DNA of 44,987 nt from Phycisphaerae bacterium (lineage in GTDB: Bacteria > Planctomycetota > Phycisphaerae > Sedimentisphaerales > Anaerobacaceae): contig JAIPFM010000222.1 of NCBI GenBank assembly GCA_021736645.1, positions 1-44,987 of the forward strand, in the 5' to 3' direction. The position numbers and the translations under genes are program-made. Under the pieces are notes generated by a model. The model had not been told where the DNA came from. It saw only the letters and a program-made list of their open reading frames with translations, and did no database searches. Shown piece after piece: positions 1 through 8,238 of the stretch. Numbering within the stretch: position 1 is the stretch's first letter; each line of letters begins with the position of its first letter.

Positions 1-14
1 ACGATCTTAAACAT

Positions 15-74
15 AACGGCAATCCTTCTTGTATACAAGTTTTGGTCAACCTGTATATCGACGAGATTGCCGTT
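15..74. repeat. Inverted repeat enclosing a perfect palindrome
   Basis: AACGGCAAT at 15-23 is matched by its reverse complement ATTGCCGTT at 66-74. Between them lies a perfect 12-base palindrome, CTTGTATACAAG, at 28-39. A T-rich stretch (75-82) follows the right arm, so this could be the end of a transcript entering from the left. The 42-base loop is long for a terminator, and the inner palindrome looks more like a dimeric-protein binding site. No gene can be assigned in 1-135. Confidence 0.4.
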
Positions 75-135
75 TCTTATTGAATATCGATTCATGTCCG
101 TCTAAATCCGCCTGAAAAAGTCAGTCAACTTGAGT

Positions 136-416
136 TAACATGAAATACTCGTCTACTATCAGTGACTCCGGCACATCCAGCGCAGCCTTTTCTATTGATG
201 TGTTAACCGACTTATATTCGCTTGCCATCATTGAAGGCGATCCTTATGGCAGTGGGTTTGCATATGCATTTTCATCGGCGGAGTGGGCTCTCGATATGAG
301 CGACTAGGATTTCTTGATTTATCCAACCATTCCTGGCCAGTGACCAATGAAATCGTCCGCAGACTGGCATGACTATTGGATAATCGACTTGTAATTGTAA
401 AGAAAGGTTTTTCGCT
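136..416 (+). pseudogene. Decayed, internally deleted copy of the 1696-2741 region
   Basis: Bases 136-307 match 2136-2307 without gaps; by eye I count about 15 differences in the 168 bases from 140. The frame stays open from ATG 140 to TAG 305-307 (55 codons) and encodes the last quarter of the exported protein at 1696-2307, without its signal peptide. Similarity continues past the stop to about 388, matching up to 2389. Then 378-416 matches 2703-2741, an internal part of the next gene, with about 6 mismatches in 39. The two similarities meet at a shared GGATAAT/GGATGAT sequence. This is what a block duplication followed by a deletion of roughly 320 bases at a microhomology would leave. No ribosome binding site precedes ATG 140, so a product is unlikely. 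Confidence 0.8.
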
Positions 417-595
417 TTAAAGCCAGATCGGATTTCCCGACATGCTCCTACACTGGTGCATGAATAATGCGGTAAAAGGATCTCTACATGAGATAGTTGT
501 CTTATCAGGATATGTATGAGTGGATAATTGCTCAGTGGTATCGTGGTATGGAAACAACAGGCGACTATCTCTTGGTAAATCAGAGAGGTTTTGAG

Positions 596-1537
596 ATGGA
601 TTCAAGAGAAAAACAGGCAGGGAGCTTCGGAACGGCCATTCATCGTGCTTTCGGATTCACACTCATTGAACTGCTGGTCGTGATCAGTGTGATCGCGGTT
701 TTGCTGGCGATCCTTGTGCCTGTGATGAATCGAGTCCGGGAGCTGGGGCATCGTACAGTCTGTCTCAGTAATCTCAGGCAACTCACTCTGGGCTGGAATC
801 TATACGCCGAGGATAACGACGGCAGACTCGTCAATGGAGTTGCATTTTCAGACTTTCCACCGGGTGGTGGACGTGATGAAGGAAGTTCCCGAATCCTGAA
901 GAGCTGGATAGATCCGCAACTCATGTGGATCGCTGTGGATCCCAACCTCAACTCTGACGACTTTTTCCACTATTTTTATAAGCTCCCGAATAAGGGCGCC
1001 CTCTGGCCCTATATCAATGACTATGACGCCTACTTGTGCCCCCGGGGCCAGAAACGCAAGGCACCTGCCTACAGCATTGTGTGCAGTGCAAATGGCCTGG
1101 GTACGGTATCCGGGACAATACGACGTGGCAGTGGCAGCAAGCTCACCAACCGGTGGTTCGTAGCACCGGGCAGACGAATCGGAAAAACAGTACTGGTACT
1201 GAACAACCTTACTGATATCATCAGCCCGGGTCCATCCCAGCGTGCCGTCTTTATCGATACGGGCCTCACTGAAAGCAGCTTTGATGTCGGCTATCGTACT
1301 CCCATGTGGCTTTTGGGTACCCCTCCGATACATCATGCCAAGGGCGTTACACTCTCCATGGCGGATGGCCACGCTGAATACTGGAAATGGAGGGGCAGTG
1401 AGACCCTGGACATCGCGACCCAGAAAATCAGTAATGCTAATAGAGTCACCCCACAGACTGAGGACGGCCTGTACGATTTGCAGAGAATGCAAAAGGTCAT
1501 CTGGGGCAGGCTGGGCTATTCGTTGGACCAAAAGTAA
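596..1537 (+). CDS. Type IV pilin-like (pseudopilin) protein of the H-X9-DG class
   Basis: The N-terminus has a basic leader, then the prepilin cleavage motif G-FTLIELLVVISV and a hydrophobic helix of about 20 residues. Prepilin peptidase should cut before the Phe and methylate it. The C-terminal part contains H-x9-D-G (HAKGVTLSMADG), the signature of prepilin-type H-X9-DG proteins that are expanded in planctomycetes. It gives 313 residues, usual for that group. I chose ATG 596 because AGAGAGG at 582-588 sits 7 bases upstream; an in-frame start at 497 would add 33 residues before the leader. These proteins are thought to be surface or secretion-machine pseudopilins, and their cargo is unknown. 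The following genes encode exported proteins, so it may serve them (inference). Confidence 0.88.
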   Translation: MDSREKQAGSFGTAIHRAFGFTLIELLVVISVIAVLLAILVPVMNRVRELGHRTVCLSNLRQLTLGWNLYAEDNDGRLVNGVAFSDFPPGGGRDEGSSRILKSWIDPQLMWIAVDPNLNSDDFFHYFYKLPNKGALWPYINDYDAYLCPRGQKRKAPAYSIVCSANGLGTVSGTIRRGSGSKLTNRWFVAPGRRIGKTVLVLNNLTDIISPGPSQRAVFIDTGLTESSFDVGYRTPMWLLGTPPIHHAKGVTLSMADGHAEYWKWRGSETLDIATQKISNANRVTPQTEDGLYDLQRMQKVIWGRLGYSLDQK

Positions 1538-1570
1538 CAGGAAGGAGCTGTGATCAAGAGGCGAATAAAC

Positions 1571-1672
1571 ATGGTTTCGCCAGAAATGGAGATTGTACAA
1601 AACGGAGGAACTCTCATTCATGCCATGATCTGCGGACGACACCTTTTTCGCCAGGGACGAAAACTTACATAG
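1571..1672 (+). CDS. Possible 33-residue ORF between two exported-protein genes
   Basis: An ATG-initiated frame of 33 codons lies in the 158-base gap between the pseudopilin and the next gene. It can be extended in frame to a GTG at 1550, but the AAGGAG at 1542-1547 is only 2 bases from that GTG and too far from the ATG. The product is basic, has no hydrophobic segment and resembles nothing I know. It may be non-coding. Confidence 0.2.
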   Translation: MVSPEMEIVQNGGTLIHAMICGRHLFRQGRKLT

Positions 1673-1695
1673 GAACAGAGTTGAAAGGAATGAAC

Positions 1696-2307
1696 ATGAG
1701 CACGAACAAACGGATTTTAGCTTTTTCTGTAGCCAGTTTGGTGGTTTGTTTTGCAGGTACCGTCATGGCTACAATTGGTCATGGCACAAGCATTCCCAGT
1801 GATTCTATACACGACGCTCGAAGTACCGAGGGCACATATTTAGAATTCCAGAGCCTGTACGAGTACCTTGTCGGTCTCGAAGCCTATGCCGAACTTGGTG
1901 GTGATTGGGAATCTGCGTGGTGTTACGATGTTAATCGCCCGTCAGAGTACTATTATACCACTCAAAGCGGAACATCCTGGAGCTATGAAGCCGAGTGCAG
2001 CGTGGTTGTGAGCGCCAGCATGGAAGATGCTGTTTCTCTGCATGCGGATGCAGATGCGTATGTGGAAGTTAGATTTGATAATAGCCCTGAGGATTCTTTA
2101 TATGTTGGAGATGAAGCGATAGATGAGGATTATTTTAACATGAAATACTCGTCTACTATCAGTGACTCCGGCACATCCAGCGCAGACTTTCGTATTGATG
2201 TGGAAACCGAATTAGCGTCGTTCGCCTACATCGAAGGCGATCCTTATGCCAGTGGGTTTGCATATGCATTCTCATCGGCGGAGTGGGCTCTCGATATGAG
2301 CGACTAG
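1696..2307 (+). CDS. Exported acidic protein of unknown function
   Basis: The 203-residue product begins with a clear Sec signal peptide (basic MSTNKR, hydrophobic core to about residue 22, cleavage near VMA). The mature part is acidic and rich in Ser, Tyr, Asp and Glu, with alternating short beta-prone segments. It has one Cys pair but no recognisable domain or catalytic motif. ATG 1696 is preceded by AAAGGA at 1684-1689 with 6-base spacing; upstream in-frame starts at 1681 (TTG) and 1690 are less well placed. Its last quarter and 3' flank are duplicated at 136-388. The gene lies between a pseudopilin gene and another exported unknown, so a surface or extracellular role is likely. I do not recognise the family. 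Confidence 0.75.
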   Translation: MSTNKRILAFSVASLVVCFAGTVMATIGHGTSIPSDSIHDARSTEGTYLEFQSLYEYLVGLEAYAELGGDWESAWCYDVNRPSEYYYTTQSGTSWSYEAECSVVVSASMEDAVSLHADADAYVEVRFDNSPEDSLYVGDEAIDEDYFNMKYSSTISDSGTSSADFRIDVETELASFAYIEGDPYASGFAYAFSSAEWALDMSD

Positions 2308-2414
2308 GATTTTCTGATTTGTCCCAACCATTCCTGGCCAGTGACTAATGAAATCGTCCGCAGACTGGCATGACTATTGGATAATTGACACCATCTCGAC
2401 CACACACCCCTTGA

Positions 2415-2442
2415 TTGTCAGGCATAAAATCAAAACCATAAT
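2415..2442 (+). promoter_or_regulatory. Candidate sigma70-type promoter for the 2473 gene
   Basis: TTGTCA at 2415-2420 and CATAAT at 2437-2442 are separated by 16 bases, each one mismatch from consensus. The start codon is 30 bases downstream. The equivalent region is deleted from the relic copy at 136-416. Found by eye, so moderate confidence only. Confidence 0.35.
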
Positions 2443-2472
2443 CGAGCGTACCTGCCGAGAGGAGCAATTTGT

Positions 2473-5400
2473 ATGTTTGGGAGATTGCATACATTTTTAA
2501 GATTCCTGACCTATGTGATTCTGTGCATTGTAAACACAAGCATCCTGGTGGCAGCAGATCATACCTTTCTTATTGAGCGGACAATTGATTCGATTCGTCA
2601 GTGTATGGCCCAAAACCCGGTCAACTGGCCGAAAACATGGGAACAACAATACCTCGATACAGTACAGCGGTGTCTTACCAAGGGCCGGGATGCAGACCAC
2701 CTGGATGATCGACTTGTCATTGTACAGAAAGGGGTTTCACTGTTGTGGTCTGAAATAGACATATCGGGCTGTCATAGGAGCCGATTTGATTTGTACAATG
2801 CCGAAATACAGTGGTATATTGAGCAACTAATGACTGAGCCATACCCTTTGGAAAAAGAACGACCTCTGAAGTTTTTACAGTTTACTAAATTGTTTGATTA
2901 TACACGTAACAGCCTCAGAGAGCAGTTTCCAAAACTAGATCCCGGAATAACAGAGGCTGTCTACACAAGCTGTCTCAAGGAAATTCAAAAGCACATCGAG
3001 GCCCCCCTGAATCCTCTGTATGCCAGAGTCTATACAGAGGGTCAGCTTGCAAAAATCAAAACAATATGGCAAAAGAATCGCGAGAGCCGTTTGAGTCTCT
3101 GGCGACAACTTTCTTGTGAAAAATATGCAACGAATTCTTCACAATCCGACATTGAAGAATACTTTCATTCGATTTTTATCCGGCGGTGCCTGGGGTCAAT
3201 AACGGCAAGCCTGCGGACCGTAGGTCCATCCCCTCCCGACTACTACCAAACAGCTTTGAGAGAATACCTAATACATTTGCGAGAGCAGCTTGAACAAGAT
3301 CACGACAGACAAAGAGCGGAATATGACCTTGCCTCTACCGGAATCGGGCAGGTGGAACGATTGAGTTTTTTGCTTTATGCATTGATGAAGACTCCCGCGT
3401 GCTTTGGCAAAGAAGTGTCGCCCGATGCGTCTGGCGTCATGCAGGCACCAACCATGGCCGTGGACACCGCAAAGACCGCTCATGATGACAAATTAGAAGG
3501 GTCGAGTTTTGTTTTCAATGTTCGGTGGGGCCAGAACGATCCGTTTTTGCCTGAAGATCTTCAGGGGGTGTTTATTTGTGATGGCAAAAACCATTATCGG
3601 CTATCTGCTTATTGGGTAAGTCCAACTAATTTCTTACGAGCAACTGATGTACTGAACTATTGTGATGTATTGATTTTGGAAGATCAGGTTCATCTTTGGA
3701 GGCATAACCAGGGGCAATTGCATTGGAATGAGAAGGATCTGAAGGTTCCGTTTAAGCTCCCGGGAAAGGGCGATCTTGCTAATGTAATGAAGTCTGTTTT
3801 TGTGGCACTTCAACATGCCAAAACTGATATAAATGAGAAAATCCCTGTTTGGCACATGGCAAGGTTTTTCGAAAACGCCTGTCAACAAGAGAACTCCACC
3901 TACAAGGTTCCGAATCATGATAACCGCTCCATATCGGGCGATATACACACAGATGATGCTGAGATAATCAACAGTCTGCCCATGGAACGAACCTACAGAA
4001 AACGAGTTGTGAATTCGGATACGATCATGTGGGAACTGCGAAAAGGCGTTCAGGACAGACTGATTACGGCCGTAACTGTAAAGCGACGGCCCAATACGGT
4101 TTATAGTCCCCAAATCTTCGACATCAACGACCTGGGCTGCGGATCGTTAATCCCTGAATCCTACAGGCTCTATTGGGGTCTGGAAAGCCGTTTCTCCGAG
4201 CTTGAGCGGAAAATACCTGTCAAGACGTCAGACATCAAACAGCTCTGCACTGAAGCGAATACATCCCTCGCAAAAGGGTTACCCAAGCACATCCAATTGG
4301 GACTTTCCAGGCTCTATTTTGAAATGGCTGTTAGATCTGCTGATATTGAGCTTGCCTGTCAGGCCGCAGAACAGTACTTTCAATTCTATGTCCAAAGTCC
4401 ACAATCATTCGGTTACCTGCCTGCTATTGAATTGGGAGCCATGGTTAAAGATCTTAGAAGCCATTTTTTCGATACGCGAATAGAAACTCTGGTTAAACAG
4501 CTCATTAGAGAACACCTGTCCCAAACATTGCTTGATCAAGAAAATTTGGTTGCTATCAATAAGCAGTTACAGACCCAAAACTGGTTTTGGTATGGACGTA
4601 CTTTGTTTAAAACGGCAGAGTCTATGGAGGGCATTGATAGCGATACAATTCATCGTTTGTCCAGGCAACTCGAAATAAAACGATTGGCAAAACACACTGA
4701 ACAGGCCGGACCAGGGGAACATACACGATCAAGCACTTTTGTCGTAGAGCACCTTGACAACATGCAGGCTCCCTTAGGGACACTTGAAATAACGGATCTG
4801 CAACGTATTCTTACAGTTGGGCTTAAAGAACGGTTTGGCAGTGAAAATGAGGCCGACTTGGACAACGTCGTCGTGAAAGTGATCACATTGACCCAACGAT
4901 TGGCAGGAAAAGGCCCCTATCGCGGAGATGAAAAGCGGCTACTGACATCCATTCAGAGACTCCAACATTTCTATTCGGAATCTGAAATACCTCCAGGCAA
5001 TATGTCAACATCCCTGGCCACGCTGCTGGTGCTCTCATTTCATGATATGTCAACCATGGATGATCACAACAAGCTCCGTTCGCAACTGTGTGATATCTCA
5101 GATCAGGCATGTAAAGAAGTTTTTAGTATGCTGGCGGACAACGCACTTGACGATCTCTTAACGGAAACAGAGATTCAGACTATTTTGGATATCTGTGATA
5201 AATACTACGAATCCTACATTCAAGATCCCCTGTTGCCCATGTATAAATATACCTTAACGGAAAACGAGTATACACGGTGTCTGCACGAGATGAGGTGTTA
5301 TTTGTACAGAATACAACCACAAATTGCGGCCTGTCGAGATGAACGGTCAAAGGGCAGAAACTGTGATTTTATAAAACAGAAGCTCATTGTTATAGTGACT

Positions 5401-5637
5401 AATCTTGCCCAAGATCTAATACCCAATTCAGCTTTTCTTCGCCTTCCAAAATATCCGGGTGTTCGTTGTACGTTCCAAGCAAAACGCGGTCTGTACATCC
5501 GAATCTACCCTGAGGTTTACCACGACAAGAAAACAGACAGGGAAGTTGTCATGGCACTTAAGTACTTCCTGGTTGGCAACCGGATTCAGAATACAGTTGA
5601 TCACATTTGCAAAGTCGCATGCGACCGTATTCAATAG
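2473..5637 (+). CDS. Large exported protein (1054 residues), unknown function
   Basis: It has an N-terminal signal peptide or anchor (hydrophobic residues about 8-28, ending ILVAA). Most of the rest is predicted alpha-helical, with many Leu/Arg/Glu-rich stretches. A segment near residues 175-205 (IEAPLNPLY then TE about six residues on) recurs near 915-935 (IQDPLLPMY then LTE), so the N- and C-terminal thirds may be copies of one module flanking a different centre. No catalytic motif is recognisable. The start ATG 2473 has GAGGAG at 2459-2465. It sits between two other exported genes and only 30 bases before the next, suggesting one transcript. Bases 2703-2741 also occur in the relic at 378-416. 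I have a general impression of similar proteins in Phycisphaerae but cannot name a family. Confidence 0.75.
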   Translation: MFGRLHTFLRFLTYVILCIVNTSILVAADHTFLIERTIDSIRQCMAQNPVNWPKTWEQQYLDTVQRCLTKGRDADHLDDRLVIVQKGVSLLWSEIDISGCHRSRFDLYNAEIQWYIEQLMTEPYPLEKERPLKFLQFTKLFDYTRNSLREQFPKLDPGITEAVYTSCLKEIQKHIEAPLNPLYARVYTEGQLAKIKTIWQKNRESRLSLWRQLSCEKYATNSSQSDIEEYFHSIFIRRCLGSITASLRTVGPSPPDYYQTALREYLIHLREQLEQDHDRQRAEYDLASTGIGQVERLSFLLYALMKTPACFGKEVSPDASGVMQAPTMAVDTAKTAHDDKLEGSSFVFNVRWGQNDPFLPEDLQGVFICDGKNHYRLSAYWVSPTNFLRATDVLNYCDVLILEDQVHLWRHNQGQLHWNEKDLKVPFKLPGKGDLANVMKSVFVALQHAKTDINEKIPVWHMARFFENACQQENSTYKVPNHDNRSISGDIHTDDAEIINSLPMERTYRKRVVNSDTIMWELRKGVQDRLITAVTVKRRPNTVYSPQIFDINDLGCGSLIPESYRLYWGLESRFSELERKIPVKTSDIKQLCTEANTSLAKGLPKHIQLGLSRLYFEMAVRSADIELACQAAEQYFQFYVQSPQSFGYLPAIELGAMVKDLRSHFFDTRIETLVKQLIREHLSQTLLDQENLVAINKQLQTQNWFWYGRTLFKTAESMEGIDSDTIHRLSRQLEIKRLAKHTEQAGPGEHTRSSTFVVEHLDNMQAPLGTLEITDLQRILTVGLKERFGSENEADLDNVVVKVITLTQRLAGKGPYRGDEKRLLTSIQRLQHFYSESEIPPGNMSTSLATLLVLSFHDMSTMDDHNKLRSQLCDISDQACKEVFSMLADNALDDLLTETEIQTILDICDKYYESYIQDPLLPMYKYTLTENEYTRCLHEMRCYLYRIQPQIAACRDERSKGRNCDFIKQKLIVIVTNLAQDLIPNSAFLRLPKYPGVRCTFQAKRGLYIRIYPEVYHDKKTDREVVMALKYFLVGNRIQNTVDHICKVACDRIQ

Positions 5638-5667
5638 AAAAAAACAATAGTAGAGGAGTTACATACA

Positions 5668-6264
5668 ATGACACAAAAAGAAGACAGCTCATTTGAAGAA
5701 GCCAATCGAAAAAACGTAATTTCCCGCCGTCTGGCTCTGGGGTCGTCCGGTCTGACACTCATTGGCCTGCTGTCCTCATCAATCTTTGGTCAAGACGCAC
5801 GTGAGAAGCCTGATACCGGTCTTGCCAGTCAACGGCAGGATAATAGAGTTTTTATGGATCGTATGCGCAATGCCACCACCAAGGAAGAGCGTATGCAGAT
5901 CATGATGGAGCAAAGAGCCCAACGTCAAGAAATGGCCTTGGAGAGTCTAAAGGATGAATTGGGCGTCTCAAATGAGGAATGGTTGCTTGTCCAACCCAGG
6001 CTGAAAGCCGTTTACCAGTTGAAACATCCTCTCCGTGGGCAGAATGAACAGCCAAGTAGCGAGGTGGAGCAAAAAAGCGAAGACCTCCAAGGTATCTTGA
6101 ATAACAAGCAAGCCACCGCTGCGCAGATCAAAACCGGACTAACCGCCTTGCGGGTCGCCAAGGAAAAGGCTTGTCAGGAACTCATTGTTGCACAAAGAAA
6201 GCTGTGTGAAATCATGACCCTGCGTCAGGAAGCCATGCTGGTCCTGAAAGGGCTGCTGGAGTGA
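5668..6264 (+). CDS. Exported helical protein with a twin-arginine-like leader
   Basis: 198 residues. A polar N-region is followed by SRRLALG and a hydrophobic stretch (about residues 25-42), ending before FGQDA. The leader resembles a Tat signal, though the consensus Phe after the second residue past RR is missing and Sec export is possible. The mature part is almost entirely helical and charged, with Met- and Gln-rich helices (roughly 60-90) and a conserved-looking tail built on LQGILNNKQATAAQIKTGL and LRQEAMLVLKGLLE. This layout is like small periplasmic Spy/CpxP-type helical proteins, but I cannot show homology. AGGAG lies just upstream, and the gene begins 30 bases after the 1054-residue protein, so co-transcription is likely. 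Confidence 0.7.
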   Translation: MTQKEDSSFEEANRKNVISRRLALGSSGLTLIGLLSSSIFGQDAREKPDTGLASQRQDNRVFMDRMRNATTKEERMQIMMEQRAQRQEMALESLKDELGVSNEEWLLVQPRLKAVYQLKHPLRGQNEQPSSEVEQKSEDLQGILNNKQATAAQIKTGLTALRVAKEKACQELIVAQRKLCEIMTLRQEAMLVLKGLLE

Positions 6265-6352
6265 AGCCGGTCTGATGATCCCATCCATCCAATGATATCA
6301 TACGATAAATCCTTCGTACGATTAAAAGTGCACAGGCAAGATGCGAAAAAAA

Positions 6353-6384
6353 GCCCGCAAAGAATGGATTTGTTCTTTGCGGGC
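6353..6384 (-). terminator. Rho-independent terminator of fbaA
   Basis: A perfect 12-base stem (GCCCGCAAAGAA at 6353-6364 with TTCTTTGCGGGC at 6373-6384) has an 8-base loop. On the minus strand it is followed by a run of seven T, so it terminates the aldolase gene that ends 29 bases before it. On the plus strand the T-tract is weak, so read-through from 6264 is only partly blocked. Confidence 0.85.
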
Positions 6385-6412
6385 CTGTTATTTATCTGAG
6401 ATCAATGTTTGA

Positions 6413-7492
6413 CTAGTTGCGATCCAGGGCGTTCAGGTCTTCGAAGGCGACTTTGAGACGCTCGACAATGGAGAGCTCGCCTTCACGCAGCCACTTTCTC
6501 GGGTCGTAGAACTTCTTGTTGGGCTTGTCTTCGCCGTCCGGGTTGCCGATCTGGCCCTGGAGGTAGGCTTCGTTCTTCTTGTAGTATTTCATGACACCTT
6601 CCCAGGCGGCCCACTGGGTATCCGTGTCAATATTCATTTTGATCACGCCGTAGGTGAGGGCCTCGCGGATCTCCTCGCGGCTGGAACCGGACCCGCCGTG
6701 GAACACAAAATTCACGGGATTCTTCCCTGTTCCGAGTTTCTCCTGAATGTAGGTCTGGGAGTTGAGGAGAATCTTGGGTGTCAATTTGACATTCCCGGGT
6801 TTGTACACGCCGTGTACGTTGCCAAAGGAGGCGGCAATGGTGAACTTGTCGCTGATCTTGCTGAGGCGTTCGTACGCCAGTGCCACGTCTGCAGGCTGCG
6901 TATAGAGCATGGAGTTGTCCATGTGCGTGTTGTCTACACCGTCTTCTTCGCCCCCGGTACACCCCAGTTCGATTTCCAGGGTCATGCCGATCTTGCTCAT
7001 GCGCGCCAGATATTTTTCACAAATGGAGATATTTTCTTCCAGAGTCTCTTCGGACAGGTCCAGCATGTGAGAGCTGTACAGGGGTTTGCCTGTCTTTTTA
7101 AAGTGTTTTTCACCGGCATCGAGCAGGGCATCGATCCAGGGCAGGAGCTTCTTGGCAGCATGGTCTGTATGCAGAATCACGGCCACGCCATAGGCCTCGG
7201 CCAGGCGGTGTATGTGTTCGGCACCGGCCACAGCGCCCAGGACGGCGGCCTGATACCCTTCGAGCTTCAAGCCCTGGCCCGCATTAAAGGCAGCCCCGCC
7301 ATTGGAAAACTGAATGATCACAGGCGAGTTCACAGCCTTGGCCGCTTCGAGGACTGCATTGACTGAGTTGGAGCCCACCACATTGACAGCAGGCAGAGCA
7401 AAACCATTGGCCTTGGCCACAGCAAAGACATCTTGAACGCCTTTGCCTGTGACCACGCCAGCGGATACGACGCTGAGTACTTTATCAGACAT
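6413..7492 (-). CDS. fbaA: Fructose-bisphosphate aldolase, class II
   Basis: Cytoplasmic zinc-dependent aldolase of glycolysis and gluconeogenesis: fructose 1,6-bisphosphate to dihydroxyacetone phosphate plus glyceraldehyde 3-phosphate. The 359 residues match the length of the E. coli FbaA type. Visible motifs include QFSNGGAAF near residue 61, HTDH at 108-111 (zinc ligand and catalytic Asp), a Glu-rich LEIELGCTGGEEDGV segment, and FVFHGGSGSSREEI with a zinc His and the phosphate-binding loop, followed by KMNIDTDTQ. I chose ATG 7492 because MSDKVLSVVSAGVVTG aligns with the usual N-terminus and AAGGA lies about 8 bases upstream; the frame is open 34 codons further. It has its own promoter candidate and a strong terminator, so it is probably monocistronic or the end of the LysM transcript. 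Confidence 0.97.
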   Translation of the reverse strand: MSDKVLSVVSAGVVTGKGVQDVFAVAKANGFALPAVNVVGSNSVNAVLEAAKAVNSPVIIQFSNGGAAFNAGQGLKLEGYQAAVLGAVAGAEHIHRLAEAYGVAVILHTDHAAKKLLPWIDALLDAGEKHFKKTGKPLYSSHMLDLSEETLEENISICEKYLARMSKIGMTLEIELGCTGGEEDGVDNTHMDNSMLYTQPADVALAYERLSKISDKFTIAASFGNVHGVYKPGNVKLTPKILLNSQTYIQEKLGTGKNPVNFVFHGGSGSSREEIREALTYGVIKMNIDTDTQWAAWEGVMKYYKKNEAYLQGQIGNPDGEDKPNKKFYDPRKWLREGELSIVERLKVAFEDLNALDRN

Positions 7493-7565
7493 TTTTATCA
7501 TCCTTTTCTTATAGAGTTCTGTATTTACCGAGTCACCGTTCATGGGTGTAAAATGGAAGTGCCAC

Positions 7566-7594
7566 AGTATAAGGCCAAACGGCCCTACAATCAA
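7566..7594 (-). promoter_or_regulatory. Candidate sigma70-type promoter of fbaA
   Basis: On the minus strand TTGATT (7594-7589) and TATACT (7571-7566) are 17 bases apart, 74 bases upstream of the chosen fbaA start. The spacer contains the inverted repeat GGCC-AAAC-GGCC (7573-7584). Confidence 0.5.
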
Positions 7595-7689
7595 CCATGA
7601 TTTGGTATGGAATGAACTGGGAACATCTGCAGATCCGCCTCAACTGCCAGCGGCGAATCAAACAGGCGCCGGACCTTTCAGACAGTACC

Positions 7690-8205
7690 TTAATCCGGAA
7701 TGATCAGGTACATGCGAGGCTGTATCTTTTCAGGGGCGTCCAGTCGGTCCCTGTTGGCATTGAAGATTTTGGGCCAGAGTTTGGCTGTGCCGTAGACGGC
7801 CTGGGAGATTTCAGACAGGGTTTCACCCTTCCTGACAATATGAAATCGATTGGTCTTGATCTTGGGGCCAGTGGGCTCAGTGGCGGGATCCTCTGGTGCA
7901 TTGAGATTGGGTCCCACACCCACAAAAGCTGGGGCTACAGTCACAGGCGGCTCTGCTTGTGCCACAATCGGCTGGGGCGGCGTGTCCGTTTCCTCGGGAG
8001 GTATCTCTGGGGGCGCCGTTTGGACTGGTGTCATGGGGGGCGCATTGACAGGGGGCACGGGCGGAGCCTTGCTTTTGGATTGCTCGAAAGATCTGGTCAG
8101 ACGTGCGTCTGTGCTCAGGCTTTTGTTTGTGGCCAGCCATGCCAACAGTCCCAGGAGGCAAATGGCGCCGACCACCAACCCGATCTTAAAATCCTTTTGT
8201 ATCAT
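7690..8205 (-). CDS. Membrane-anchored LysM-domain protein
   Basis: 171 residues. A short cytoplasmic N-terminus precedes one transmembrane helix (about residues 8-26). A long Pro/Ala/Glu-rich linker (about 45-105) follows, with repeats of PP and TPP, then a single C-terminal LysM domain (about 117-170: FHIVRKGETLSEISQAVYG, then NANRDRLDAPEKIQPRMYLIIP). LysM binds the glycan chain of peptidoglycan; the layout of anchor, flexible linker and LysM suggests an envelope tether or scaffold rather than an enzyme. AGGAC lies upstream of ATG 8205. It is between secDF and fbaA on the same strand, but the strong terminator at 8239-8267 separates it from secDF. Confidence 0.88.
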   Translation of the reverse strand: MIQKDFKIGLVVGAICLLGLLAWLATNKSLSTDARLTRSFEQSKSKAPPVPPVNAPPMTPVQTAPPEIPPEETDTPPQPIVAQAEPPVTVAPAFVGVGPNLNAPEDPATEPTGPKIKTNRFHIVRKGETLSEISQAVYGTAKLWPKIFNANRDRLDAPEKIQPRMYLIIPD

Positions 8206-8238
8206 CGTATTGGGTCCTTAATTTCATCCATAAAAAAA

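Noticed and set aside
848-1642. A 264-codon minus-strand frame opposite the pseudopilin gene
   Set aside because: The plus strand has a ribosome binding site, prepilin motif and H-X9-DG signature. The minus-strand product has none.
140-2140. Copies of the duplicated fragment start exactly 2000 bases apart
   Set aside because: A round number in these coordinates has no biological meaning; it results from the length of the sequence between the copies.
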